This document shows positions 9,147-18,484 of a DNA stretch of 64,000 nt, piece after piece. Within the stretch, counting starts at the first letter, position 1. The number at the start of each line of letters is the position of its first letter. The position numbers and the translations under genes are program-made. Where the stretch lies: NCBI RefSeq assembly GCF_016906535.1, contig NC_057384.1, forward strand, positions 1,240,001-1,304,000. The letters are read 5' to 3'. Source of the DNA: Rhizoctonia solani. Taxonomy: Eukaryota; Basidiomycota; Agaricomycetes; Cantharellales; Ceratobasidiaceae. The notes beneath the pieces were generated by a model. That model searched no databases, was not told the DNA's origin, and saw nothing but the letters and a program-made list of their open reading frames with translations.

Positions 9147-9708
9147 TGTTACAACCTCCTTAATTATACCATTAGAATCGGACGAATTTTCTATTATTTT
9201 TAGTATTTTTTACGGACTTGATATCTCATGTTTTTCGATCACGTGATCTCGGCGCTTATTATGCCGGGATGCCGCGCCGAGATGCCGTGCCAAGGGCGCC
9301 TAGGAGAAATCCACGCTTCTGCGCAGCCCGCAGCACACTTCTCATTTCACACATGTACTTCTTTTCTCACGCGCACAGACCATGTAGATAGTGTGCCCCT
9401 TGACATATATACAGCAGGAAAATCACTTGGAGACCCCAAGTCGATTTTACCTTGTCTCATACCATTGAGGAGGACCATCAGCCAGCTAAGTAGCCGGCCC
9501 CCCCAGTAGTATAGAAGTTAACCCTTTTATTGTGCTCACCACACCTCCCAGGCCTAAGGCCCCATCGTCGCCAGTAGTTAGCAGAAGCCCACCTTACGTG
9601 GCAGTAGAGTAGCCTAGATTAGATAGTTAGATTACCTGTGTCAGTAGTAGTACGGCCGTAAGCGCCCGCCCACTAGCGAGTACCCAACCTTACAGTTGGC
9701 GTACAACA
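9147..9708 (+). repeat. 3' LTR of element A
   Basis: 562 bp; I find three transitions relative to the 5' LTR. It begins TGTTACAACC and ends GTACAACA, followed by the second CGTTT duplication. Confidence 0.95.
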
Positions 9709-9713
9709 CGTTT
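9709..9713. repeat. Target-site duplication of element A, right copy (CGTTT)
   Basis: Matches 3442-3446; the bases beyond it continue the element B integrase reading frame on the minus strand. Confidence 0.95.
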
Positions 9714-12226
9714 CCACACATGTTCCAGGAATAGTTCTGCCAGTTCCGGTGCCTTTAACTTCTTGGAACATTTGACAAATATTCCATACTTGGTGAAGCT
9801 ATCAATGATGACCAGGATTGAGTCATGGTTCCTGTCCTTTGGCAAGTCCACAATCATATTGTAGGACACATGCTGCCATGGTCTGGTAGGGAGTTCTAGT
9901 GGCTGTGGCGGTATAGGTGCGTACTTGGGTTTTCTTATTTGCTGGCATGTCTCACAGGAGTCCACGTGCCAGTAGGTGTCAGCACGGATTCTGGGCCAGT
10001 AGTAATCCCTTGATACTAGTTCCAATGTGCGTTGTCTCCCTGGATGTCCTGCTAAGGGGCTATTGTGGAAAATTTGGAGCAAATCTGTCCTCAGGGTACC
10101 AACGTTGGGTACTACAATGCGCCCTTGGTAGAACAATAGTCCTGCTTCCATTTCATAATCCTTGAAGGCTTGTCTGATGGAGGGAGGAGCCTTTGATTTG
10201 TTCTGGAGGAATTGGAGTATTCCCTCCAAAGACTTGTCCTGGTCCAATGCGGCTTCAATCTGGCGCTGGAGTTCCTTCTTGGGTGTGACTATGGCAACAT
10301 TAGCAAATATGGGGGCTGGTAACATGGTCTGGTTGGCAGGGGGAATGTCAGCGTGGTTGGCTTGGCGGGACAGGGCATCCGGTTTGCCGGATTGTTTGCC
10401 TGGGCGGTACACAATTTGGAAATTATAGCCAGCAAGGAGTAAGTGCCATTGTGCATGGCAGCGGTTGAAGGTTCTGGACTCCTTCCAGTATTCCAAGTTT
10501 CAGTGATCCGTGAAGACTGTGATCAGGTGTTTGGTGCCCTCCAGGAAGATATGCCAGTATTCAAAGGAGTGGATTATTGCAAGTAGTTCTTTGTTGTGCG
10601 TATCATAGTTTTGCTCTGCTCCCTTGAACAATTCCAACAGAAAACCTAGTGGATGTAATTGTCCATCTTCTTGGTGTTGGCTGAGTATAGACCCTAGTGC
10701 TGCACCTGAGGCGTCTGTTTCCAAGAAGTAAGGTTTGGCAGGGTCCGCATGACAGAGTACCGGGGCGTTTGTAATGGCATCCTTCAGACTTTGGAAGGCT
10801 TCTTGTTCCTTTGTACCCCATTTCCAAATCAAATCCTTTTTGACCAGGTTGTGCAAGGGTCTGGCCAAGTGACTGAAATTGGCAACAAATTGGCAGAGAA
10901 AGTTGGCAAATCCCAGGAACAATTGCACTTCTTTGACCTTTGTAGGAACCAGCCATTTTTGTACAGCCTGGATTTTGAGCTTATCCAGACTGAAACCCTT
11001 ATCCAACACAATGATTCCCAAATATTCCACGGATGTGACATGGAACGTGCATTTTGATGCCTTGCAGAACAGTTGGTTCTCCTTTAAGCGCCGTAGGACT
11101 TTGTGGACGTGTTGTGTGTGAGATACGTCATCTCTTGAATAGATCAAGATATCATTGAGGTAGATGATGACGCATACGTCCAGTAGATCCTTGAACAGGT
11201 TGTTCATGAAGTGCTGGAATGAAGCGGGAGCATTTGTCAAACCAAATGTCATTACCAATGACTCATAGAGCCCATACTTGGTGCGGAAAGCGGTCTTCCA
11301 TTCATCACCTTCCTTAACTTGGACATTATTATATCCCCACCGTAAGTCTAGTTTAGTAAAGACCTTGGCGCTGCGGAGCTGGGCCATTAGGTCATCAGGA
11401 TGGGGTAGAGGGTAGACGTTCTTTTTTGTCTGGTTATTGAGTTGGCGGTAATCAACAACCAAGCGGCAGGAACCATCCTTTTTGGGAACAAACATTACAG
11501 GGGAACTGATCAAAGACTTGCTGGGACAGATCTTCCCACTCTTCAACTCATCCCTGAGCCAGTCCTTGAGTGTGGCGGACTCAGCGTCTGTCATACTGTA
11601 AAGGGGGGAGTTGAGGGGTCCTTCCTCAGTGAGTTCAATTCCAATGTTGTAATGCCTATGGGGAGGAAGCTTGTTGAATTCTTCTTCTCCAAACACCTTG
11701 GCGTATTGGTGGTATTTGGAGGGTACTCCTTCCAGGGGATTCTGATCAGCTTCCTCTTCTTTGGCTATGGCCATGTGCTCCGGAGGGGTATGAGGGAAGG
11801 TAAGGGTGCATGAGTTCCAATCAATCTCTGGGTTATGTGCGTCCAACCATTTCAGTCCCAGGATAGCGGCGTGAGACCCTGTGTTGCAGATTAGGAAGGT
11901 CTTGGTCATGCGCTTGCCATCAAAGGAGAATGTCAGATTAGCTTTCTTCCAGATTTTTCCAGCCTGGGGGCTCAACCCATCAAGCATTGTAATGGTTTGG
12001 GGATTAGGGAGGTCTATGAGGGGTAGGCGTAATGCCTTGGCAGTACGTGGGTGGAGGAATGATGATGTGGCGCCTGAATCTATCAGGACTTCTAATTGTT
12101 CCGCTTGTTTCTCTGGTTTGATTGAAATTGTAAAAAGGGGGGAGATTCTATTGTTACTGTTTGATATATTACAAATTTCTACAAGTCCAGAGTCCTTAGG
12201 GTCCTTGCGTGCAGCAGCAGGTACCC

Positions 12227-13581
12227 TTAGTCTTTTCCCAATTCAGGTCCAGACTCTTTGCCAATCTTGGCGGCTTCTTTTTTGACGCCTTCCTCTTTAG
12301 GTGTGGCTTTCCAGCCGGTGCGGCATTCCGCAAACTTGTGGCCTAATTTGCCGCACTTGATGCATAGGCCTTCAGCCCAGCGGCGGTTTTGTTCCTCCTT
12401 GGAGACAAAATTGGGATTGCTGGAGAGGCGCCCTGGTCTTGTGGCCTGTTGGCCGGTACTTGCCCCCCTATTGGGGGTGGAGGAAGAGGTTCCAGACTTA
12501 CTACCCTTAGGCGGGTGGCTGGCACGCTCCTCATGGAGGGCGTTATCAATGACCAGAGCCGCATTCTGCAGCTTGAGGAGGGTGGTTGGGCGCCGTTTGC
12601 GGGTGGCAATAAGACGGCTGACCTCCCAGTGGAGGCCACGTGCAAATTGCCCACAAAGGGCGGCGTTGTTCCAGTCCAGGTCCATAGCAATGGTCCTGAA
12701 CTTTGTGATGTACTCAGCACAGGTGCCTGTCTGAGTAAGGTTTGTGATTTGCCACTTGGCGGCTTGCGTGGCATCCAGGTTACCAAATGCAGCCAAGAAC
12801 TCTGTCCTAAAATTGTCAACCGTTTGAATTAGGGCCCTGTGGGACCTGAGTTGATCAAGATGGGGGTGCGCCCATGCTCCTGCTACGTCCTTCATGTTCA
12901 TCAGGAGGAATGACAACATCTCCTGATCTGTGGGAAACATCCGCTGATTGAGGCAGACCCATGCCAACATCCTGGTTAACCATTGACAGGCTTTGTTTCC
13001 TATTTTCCTGGTGTAGGCGTCAGGGTGATCTACCTTGACCGGGGGCTGGTAAGTGGCTATAGGAGCCGCTGGTTGAGGGACTTGGGGGGATTGGAGCCTG
13101 ATAGGCGCAGGTGCAGGGGGAGTATGGACTTGCAGGGGAGCCTGGATGGGAGTTGGTTGGGCAAAGACGGGGGGGCTTTTGTGGGGTTGGCCCAGGCAAC
13201 AAGGGGTGCACTAGGCGCTGGTAGAGGGTCAACTTTGGGTAAGGGCCTGGGCGTGGCCTTGACTGCCAGGGGTTTCCGGTCTTCTGGTGTGTGTGGGGCT
13301 CCACCCCCAGCCTTGATGCAAGTGAGGGCTTGATTGACTGCACCCATCCAGTCTTGGGCTTCCTTTGTGGCTTCTTTTGTTTCCTCAAGTTCCTGCTCAA
13401 GTTGGAGGACTTGGTTTTGGAGTCCCAGGATAAGGGAGATTGCTTGTCCAAGGGAGATTTCCCCATAGACCTTGGGTTTGAGGTTTGTTGACTCATTGGC
13501 GGTTGCCGGAAGAGTGGGTCCCAGCTCTCCTTGATCAAGAGGGGACGGGGGACAAGCAGTGCTCCGGGAGCGGGTTGCCAT
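12227..13581 (-). pseudogene. gag: Element B gag, two overlapping frames
   Basis: The start is the ATG at 13581-13579 (MATRSRST), as in C. The first frame encodes a coiled-coil region (GEISLGQAISLILGLQNQ) and stops at 13057. The capsid domain (DAYTRKIG, QWLTRMLAW, MFPTDQEML) and CCHC knuckle (CIKCGKLGHKFAEC) follow in a second frame, -1 relative to the first, ending at 12227. Element C has the same -1 offset, so it may be a family feature (a frameshift or splice) rather than damage. The G-GGA-AAA heptamer is at 12239-12233. Confidence 0.75.
12233..12239 (-). promoter_or_regulatory. Predicted -1 frameshift heptamer of element B
   Basis: On the minus strand ttG GGA AAA GAC TAA closes gag, with pol open in the -1 frame, the same arrangement as in elements A and C. 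Confidence 0.7.
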
Positions 13582-14093
13582 CTCATGGGGATAAGAGCGG
13601 CCTTGGTGGGAAGTGGTGCGCTGGGAGGCGCAAGAGGAAGCGCAAGAGGGGGTGCGGGAAGTAATGGTGGGCAATGTGGGGGAAAATGGGGGCTAATAGC
13701 CGGGGTGCCTATATCAGGACTTATGGGTTGCTTTATTGTACTGGCGCTAAGAGCTTGCGTCAACCGCCTAGCGTTGGACAGTCCCTATTGACCAATCAGC
13801 TGCTGTGTGCAGGCGTGATGTGGAACGGGTTTTCTGCAAGCGGGTGGATCTGCTGGCTAGCTCCGCTGACAAAAGGTGCGGTGACCAGTGGTATGCGGAC
13901 AATTAGAACCCGTCTGCCTTATAGCAATTTGGTACTACCTGGGGCCAATGCTAGTTTGATTATTGATAGCAAAAGGCAAGCCTGATCAGGTGATTTCCCT
14001 TGTGCTAGTACAGGGGGCCTTCTTGTTTGTTGAGTCTGAGTAGGGTGTGCTTGGTGGGCACGGTTTGCAACCAACTTAAGGTCAATTACCTAG
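13582..14093 (-). other. Leader and primer-binding site of element B
   Basis: The primer site 14091-14079 (minus, AGGTAATTGACCT) is the exact reverse complement of AGGTCAATTACCT near the inferred RNA start in the B LTR, so B also carries a self-priming site. The rest of the leader matches those of C and A, including one arm of the AACGCTA/TAGCGTT hairpin (TAGCGTT in plus orientation at 13769-13775); the other arm has changed by two bases. Confidence 0.65.
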
Positions 14094-14415
14094 TGTCCTA
14101 GACATTGGTAAGGACGTCAAGGAGGAGGGCGCTTGCAGCTGGGAGTAACTAAGTAGAATCCGCGTAAGGCAGTGGCAAGCTATCCTACAACAACAATCAG
14201 CTATACTACAATGACCAAGGCTGTAAGGGCAATGGCAAGCTACGTAGGTACAATGGGAAGGCCGCTTAAGGCAGTGTAGACTAAGTGGCTAAGTAGGGGT
14301 TGCTGGGCTGTAAGGCCCTTGTACAGTGTAGGATGCAACAAGAGGTAATTGACCTGGGTGTTACCATGGTTGGTTGGCCTCCTTATATATTTCTACAGAG
14401 TAACTATTTACAAAT
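14094..14415 (-). repeat. Truncated 5' LTR of element B
   Basis: 322 bp equivalent to the R-U5 side of the LTR at 1954-2278. The U3 side is missing and unrelated AT-rich DNA begins at 14416. There are six differences from the 3' LTR over this length, all transitions. Confidence 0.8.
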
Positions 14416-15939
14416 TGTTATGGATATGACATTTCTTCTTTAAATCTGTACTTATTTTATTAATTACACTAGTAATCTCACAGTAAATAAATGAGATAAA
14501 GATGCGAACTAAGGTTTTCAAGGTCCCTCTATCCAATAGTGACCTTTACAAAACCTACAAAGCTCAGGAATACCCTTAATATGCAATGCCTTTTGCATAT
14601 ATGCTGTTTTCTCACTCATTTAAATATATATAAATTCAGCTGAGTAGATAAACAGTAACAAGTAATATTTCTCTTGTTTGTAGCATTTATTATTCAAGAT
14701 TCTATCTTGTGGCTACACACAGAAATATTCAGGGTCCCCCCTGTCGCATAGGCAAGTGCTCCGGCGCTTAATCAGCCCTTAAGCGCCGACGCACTAAATG
14801 CGCCTTTTCTCCATCACCCGGGCATCCCACACTGCCGAATCGCTTGCGCTTAGGTGCGCATGTTTGTGCGCTCCAGAACGCTGGGTCAAACCCCCAAAAC
14901 GGACAACATTTGGCTGAGTTATGCCCCATTTACTGTAAGTACCCAATGCAGAGGTATCCTACCTTTGGGACTGTTTACTCCAAGGATGAAACACTTAGCC
15001 TTGGGACATCTAAGGACCCACACAGGTAAATACTGCCTTGGGGCAAACATTGCCTTGGGGCAAATATTAGGATCTGTTGTTTGTTTACTATGTACCAAAG
15101 TATTGGCTCCCTCAAGTGTTTCAGTTGCCACATGTACCTCCTGTACCCCCTCTTGGTATCAATCATGTATATACTTGTTTGTGCACCTTCTCAGGGTATA
15201 AAAGGACCCTGTGAAGACGCTTCTAATGCATCCATTTATCCACTCTTATATATTGACATATACACACAAGCCTTTAACAGCTTATCTGCGCATTTACTTT
15301 AGTGATTGACTCACTGTAAATAGCATAGGAGGTTATTTGGCGCACTAAGACCATAGGCCAGTCCCAACAGACACAGGGTAACCTATTAGTGTACTTACTG
15401 CGACCCTGTGCCCCTTGACTGTCACAGTTGTTGAGTTCAACATTGAGTATAGTGCAACAATACTGTAAGGATTGTTGTGATTGAGTGATAGTGTTTCAAT
15501 CCACCATACCCCTTATATTGTAGATAGCTTTATCTACAATATCTCAGAAATCCTAGATATATTTTAGGTAAACCCCATAAGTCTTAAGTCTTACTTAAGC
15601 ATATATAAGTCCTATACTTATTAGGCAAATCCTATAAATCCTGTACATTAGTCAGGTAACCCTCTTACTTAAGGTACTATCCTAGAGACCTTAAGTAAAC
15701 ATACCCTTAGTCACTTAGGCTTAAGTAACATTAGTCTAAGGTACTATACATAACCAACCACCTGCACTTCATAGTTGCTAGACTATTTGTTAGGAGTTGT
15801 TATTCCTGATAACCTAGCCTATATTGTGCATATATTCTGTGCATATATTCTGATTCTTAATACTAGTTCTTAGTTATTCCCATATACATTTTGTATATAG
15901 TAATTCTTTCTTACTCCTGTACTTACACGACTCTTAACA
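14416..15939. repeat. Unassigned AT-rich block with LTR-like ends
   Basis: 1524 bp starting TGTTATGGATATGACA and ending CTCTTAACA, so the ends form TGTTA/TAACA. A good TATA box (GGGTATAAAAGG, 15193-15204) lies near the middle. No coding frame is convincing. This could be a long solo LTR of another element class, but the flanks (CAAAT, GAAGC) are not a target duplication. It also holds a 10-bp perfect inverted repeat, CGGCGCTTAA (14762-14771) and TTAAGCGCCG (14779-14788). Confidence 0.35.
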
Positions 15940-16046
15940 GAAGCTGCTTAAAGCAGTGTGCTAAGTACTTCTAAGTATGGTTACTGGGCTTAAGGCCCTT
16001 GTACAGTATTGGGGATGCAACAAGAGGTAATCAACCTGGGTGTTAC
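15940..16046 (-). repeat. Old B/C-family LTR, first fragment
   Basis: In minus orientation this is part of the R-U5 of a B/C-type LTR, and it breaks exactly at GTTAC where element C is inserted. The same LTR continues at 22491-22758 and 23341-23395. Confidence 0.75.
16042..16046. repeat. Target-site duplication of element C, left copy (GTTAC)
   Basis: Repeated at 22491-22495 directly after the 3' LTR. Confidence 0.92.
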
Positions 16047-16630
16047 TGTCGTAGACACAATCAATACCAGGGAATTTATTCCCAATTTCTCGAATTTAAA
16101 CAAAGGCAATCAGAGAACATTTTCAATCACGTGACATTGGCGCTTATATCACACACTAAGCGCCAAGCCACGTCCCCATCCGCGCTTATCTCAGCACACG
16201 TAGCCACCTCCACCTGATGACATCATTATGACACGTCAGTGACACGTATGCATGAGTAAGGCCAACTGCGGAGCGGGGTTCTTATTTGATACGGTATTGC
16301 ATATAATGTGTTTGTAAATAGCTTGCCTGTAGAATATATAAGGAGGCCAACCGACCATGGTAACACCCAGGTCAATTACCTCTTGTCGCATCCCCATTTC
16401 TGTACGAGGGCCCTAAGCCCAGTAACCCACTTAGCTACTTAGTCCACACCGCCTTAAGCGGCTTTCTTGCTGTAGTTACATAGTTGGTCATTGCCCTTAC
16501 GGCCTTGATCATTGTAGTATAGCTGGTCGTTGCCGTAGGATAGCTTGCCGCCGCCTTACGCGGTTCTCTACTTAGATACATCCGGCCGCAAGCGCCTTCC
16601 TCCTTGACGTCCTTATAGACGTCTAGGACA
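16047..16630 (+). repeat. 5' LTR of element C
   Basis: 584 bp, TGTCGTAGAC...GTCTAGGACA. U3 has CACGTG at 16128-16133 followed by GGCGCTTAT. TATATA is at 16335-16340, with the inferred RNA start near 16369. R-U5 hairpins with CTTA-type loops are at 16408-16420, 16449-16461, 16551-16563 and 16606-16623. Confidence 0.92.
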
Positions 16631-16632
16631 CT

Positions 16633-16645
16633 AGGTAATCAACCT
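16633..16645 (+). other. Primer-binding site of element C, imperfect self-primer
   Basis: AGGTAATCAACCT pairs at 11 of 13 positions with the inferred RNA start AGGTCAATTACCT (16369-16381). In element B the same site is a perfect match, so C has picked up two transitions here. Confidence 0.65.
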
Positions 16646-17135
16646 TAAGTCGGTTGCAAACCGTGCCCACCAAGCACACCCACTCAGCCACAACAAACGA
16701 GAAGACCCCCTGTACTAGCACGAGGGAAAACAGGTGATCGAGCTCGCCTTTTGCTGTCAATAATCAAACCAGCGTCGGCTCCACCTAGTACCAAATTGCT
16801 ATAAGGCAGACGGGTTCTAATCGTCCGCATACCCACGGTTGCCGCACCTGTTACCAGCAACCTCAGACAGCAGATACACCCGCTTGCAGAGACGAGACCC
16901 TACATTACGCCCGCCCACGGCTGTAATTAGCGGCACTTACTGTCCAACGCTAGGTTGTTTGACGCAGAGGTTTAGCGTTTGCGTAACAAAGCGCTCATAA
17001 GCCCTGATATAGGCACTACCTGGCTACACAGCCCTCACTCCCCCTCACTTGCCCACCATTACCTTGCGCACTCCCACTCGCTCCTCCTCCCGTGCCTCTT
17101 CTCACGCTGGCCGCTCCTACCCGCCAACACATACC
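16646..17135 (+). other. Leader of element C
   Basis: 490 bp without a gene. It is similar to the element A leader over most of its length and keeps the perfect hairpin arms AACGCTA (16946-16952) and TAGCGTT (16973-16979). Confidence 0.65.
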
Positions 17136-18484
17136 ATGGCAACCCGTCCCCGGCCAGCCTCTTGAACCCGCTCCCCAATTGATCAAGGGGAGCTGGGACC
17201 CCAACTTTTGGCAACCCCCTATGTTGAAATTGGGGAAGTCTCCCTTGAGCAAATCACAAGCCTCCTCCTTGGCCTCCTTGGCCAAGTCAAGCACCTCGAG
17301 CGGAAAGTGGAAGAAGTCCAAGAAGCAGGGGTTGAGGCCCGCACCAACCTTGAGAACATCTCTCGAGCCGTCGATACTGTCAAGGATGGGCTTAGAAGCC
17401 TCCAACTCCACGGGCCCCGGACCCCAGAAGACACAAAACCCCCGGCTGTGGAAGCAACGCCACGCCCCTTATCAAAAGCCGACCCTATTGGATTGTCTAG
17501 TTGGGTCTCATTCTGGCCCGAACCGTCTAAAGGGCTCCCCACCTTTGCCCAACCCACTCCTATCCGAGCAGTGCCCCGCAAGTCCCATCTCCCCCTCTAT
17601 CTCCGCGTCTCCAATCCCCGATTGGAGCACCTGCCCCTCCACCTCCGGCTCCAGCCGCCTATCCTGCCCCGGTCAAAGTAGACCACCCAGATGCCTATAC
17701 AGGCAAAATTGGGAGTGAAGCCAAACAATGGCTCACAAGGATGTTGGCTTGGACCCGATTGAACTCCCGCATGTTTCCCACAGACCAAGAAGTCCTGTCC
17801 TTCCTCCTAATGAATATGAGGGATTCCGCGGGAGCATGGGCGCACCCTCACCTCGACCAGCTTGGGTCACACCAAGCTATCATTCAAACGGTCGAGGGAT
17901 TCAAATTGGAGTTTCTGGCAGCATTCGGTGACCCTGACGCCACAAGGGCCGCCAAGCAGAAGATTACTACTCTCACCCAGTCCGGCACATGCGCGGACTA
18001 CATCACAAAGTTCAGAACCCTGGCAATGGAACTGGACTGGAACGACGCGGCCCTTAGAGGCCAGTTTGCCCGCGGCCTCCACTGGGAGGTCAGCCGCCAA
18101 ATCGCAACCCGCAAGCACCGCCCCCGCACACTTCTTGAGCTGCAGAATGCAGCACTTGTCATCGACAACGCTCTCCGCAAAGAGCGAGCTAGCCACCCGC
18201 CAAGGGATAATAAGTCTAGCAAACCATCCAACCCCGCAAGGGGGACGAGTACCGGCCAGGCCATAACCGGTTTGAAGAAACTCTCCGACGACCCCAACTT
18301 TGTGTCGGAGGAAGAACGCAATTGCCGTCGCGCCGCAGGCGCCTGCATCAAGTGCGGCAAAATGGGTCACAAGTTCGCGGAATGCCGCACGGGCTGGAAG
18401 GCTACCCCTATTGAGGATAAGGGGAAAGCCAAGGAAACCGCCAAGATTGGCAAAGACTCCAAGTACCAATCGGGAAAAGAGTAA
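17136..18484 (+). pseudogene. gag: Element C gag, with nonsense codon and frame change
   Basis: The ATG at 17136 aligns with the start in B (MATR). A TGA at 17163-17165 interrupts codon 10. The frame then continues through a coiled-coil region (SLEQITSLLLGLLGQ) to 17681, while the capsid domain (DAYTGKIG, MFPTDQEVL) and the CCHC knuckle (CIKCGKMGHKFAEC) run in the -1 frame from 17531 to 18484. Element B shows the same -1 offset. The terminal G-GGA-AAA heptamer is at 18472-18478. Confidence 0.8.
18472..18478 (+). promoter_or_regulatory. Predicted -1 frameshift heptamer of element C
   Basis: The gag phase reads tcG GGA AAA GAG TAA; pol is open in the -1 frame across this site, as in A and B. 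Confidence 0.7.

Larger units (their letters stand above)
3447..9708 (+). mobile_element. Element A: complete, apparently intact Ty3/gypsy chromovirus
   Basis: 6262 bp with 562-bp LTRs (3447-4008 and 9147-9708), self-type primer site, leader, gag (4529-5719), pol in the -1 frame (to 9135), polypurine tract and a perfect 5-bp target duplication. I find three LTR-to-LTR differences (3560/9260, 3753/9453, 4005/9705), all transitions, so insertion was recent. No nonsense codon or frameshift breaks gag or pol and all catalytic residues I looked for are present, so it could be autonomous. It inserted into element B in opposite orientation. Confidence 0.95.
2529..12239 (-). pseudogene. Element B pol (protease-RT-RNase H-integrase-chromodomain), broken
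   Basis: Read on the minus strand, the frame opens at the slippery heptamer (12239) and runs through the protease (DSGATS near 12080), reverse transcriptase, RNase H (FTDH), the zinc-binding HHCC region and the integrase core, then is split by element A and resumes at 3441 with the HGMPEKT block, DGQTE, GPF and a chromodomain ending at 2529. Breaks: TGA at 10500-10502 where relatives have Arg (FTDHRN); catalytic YLDD changed to YLND; the 6.3-kb insertion of A. Coordinates include the inserted element. It encoded the enzymes for reverse transcription and integration; it can no longer make a full polyprotein. Confidence 0.85.
1954..14415 (-). mobile_element. Element B: Ty3/gypsy chromovirus, minus strand, dead, interrupted by element A
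   Basis: On the minus strand the order is truncated 5' LTR (14415-14094), primer site, leader, gag, pol, 3' LTR (2536-1954). Element A (3447-9708) is inserted between the second and third blocks of the integrase; removing A and one copy of CGTTT restores the integrase frame. B is also damaged by an in-frame TGA at 10500-10502, by an Asp-to-Asn change in the reverse transcriptase motif (YLND) and by loss of the outer 5' LTR. Over 322 shared LTR bases I count six differences, all transitions. It belongs to the same family as element C. Confidence 0.88.
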
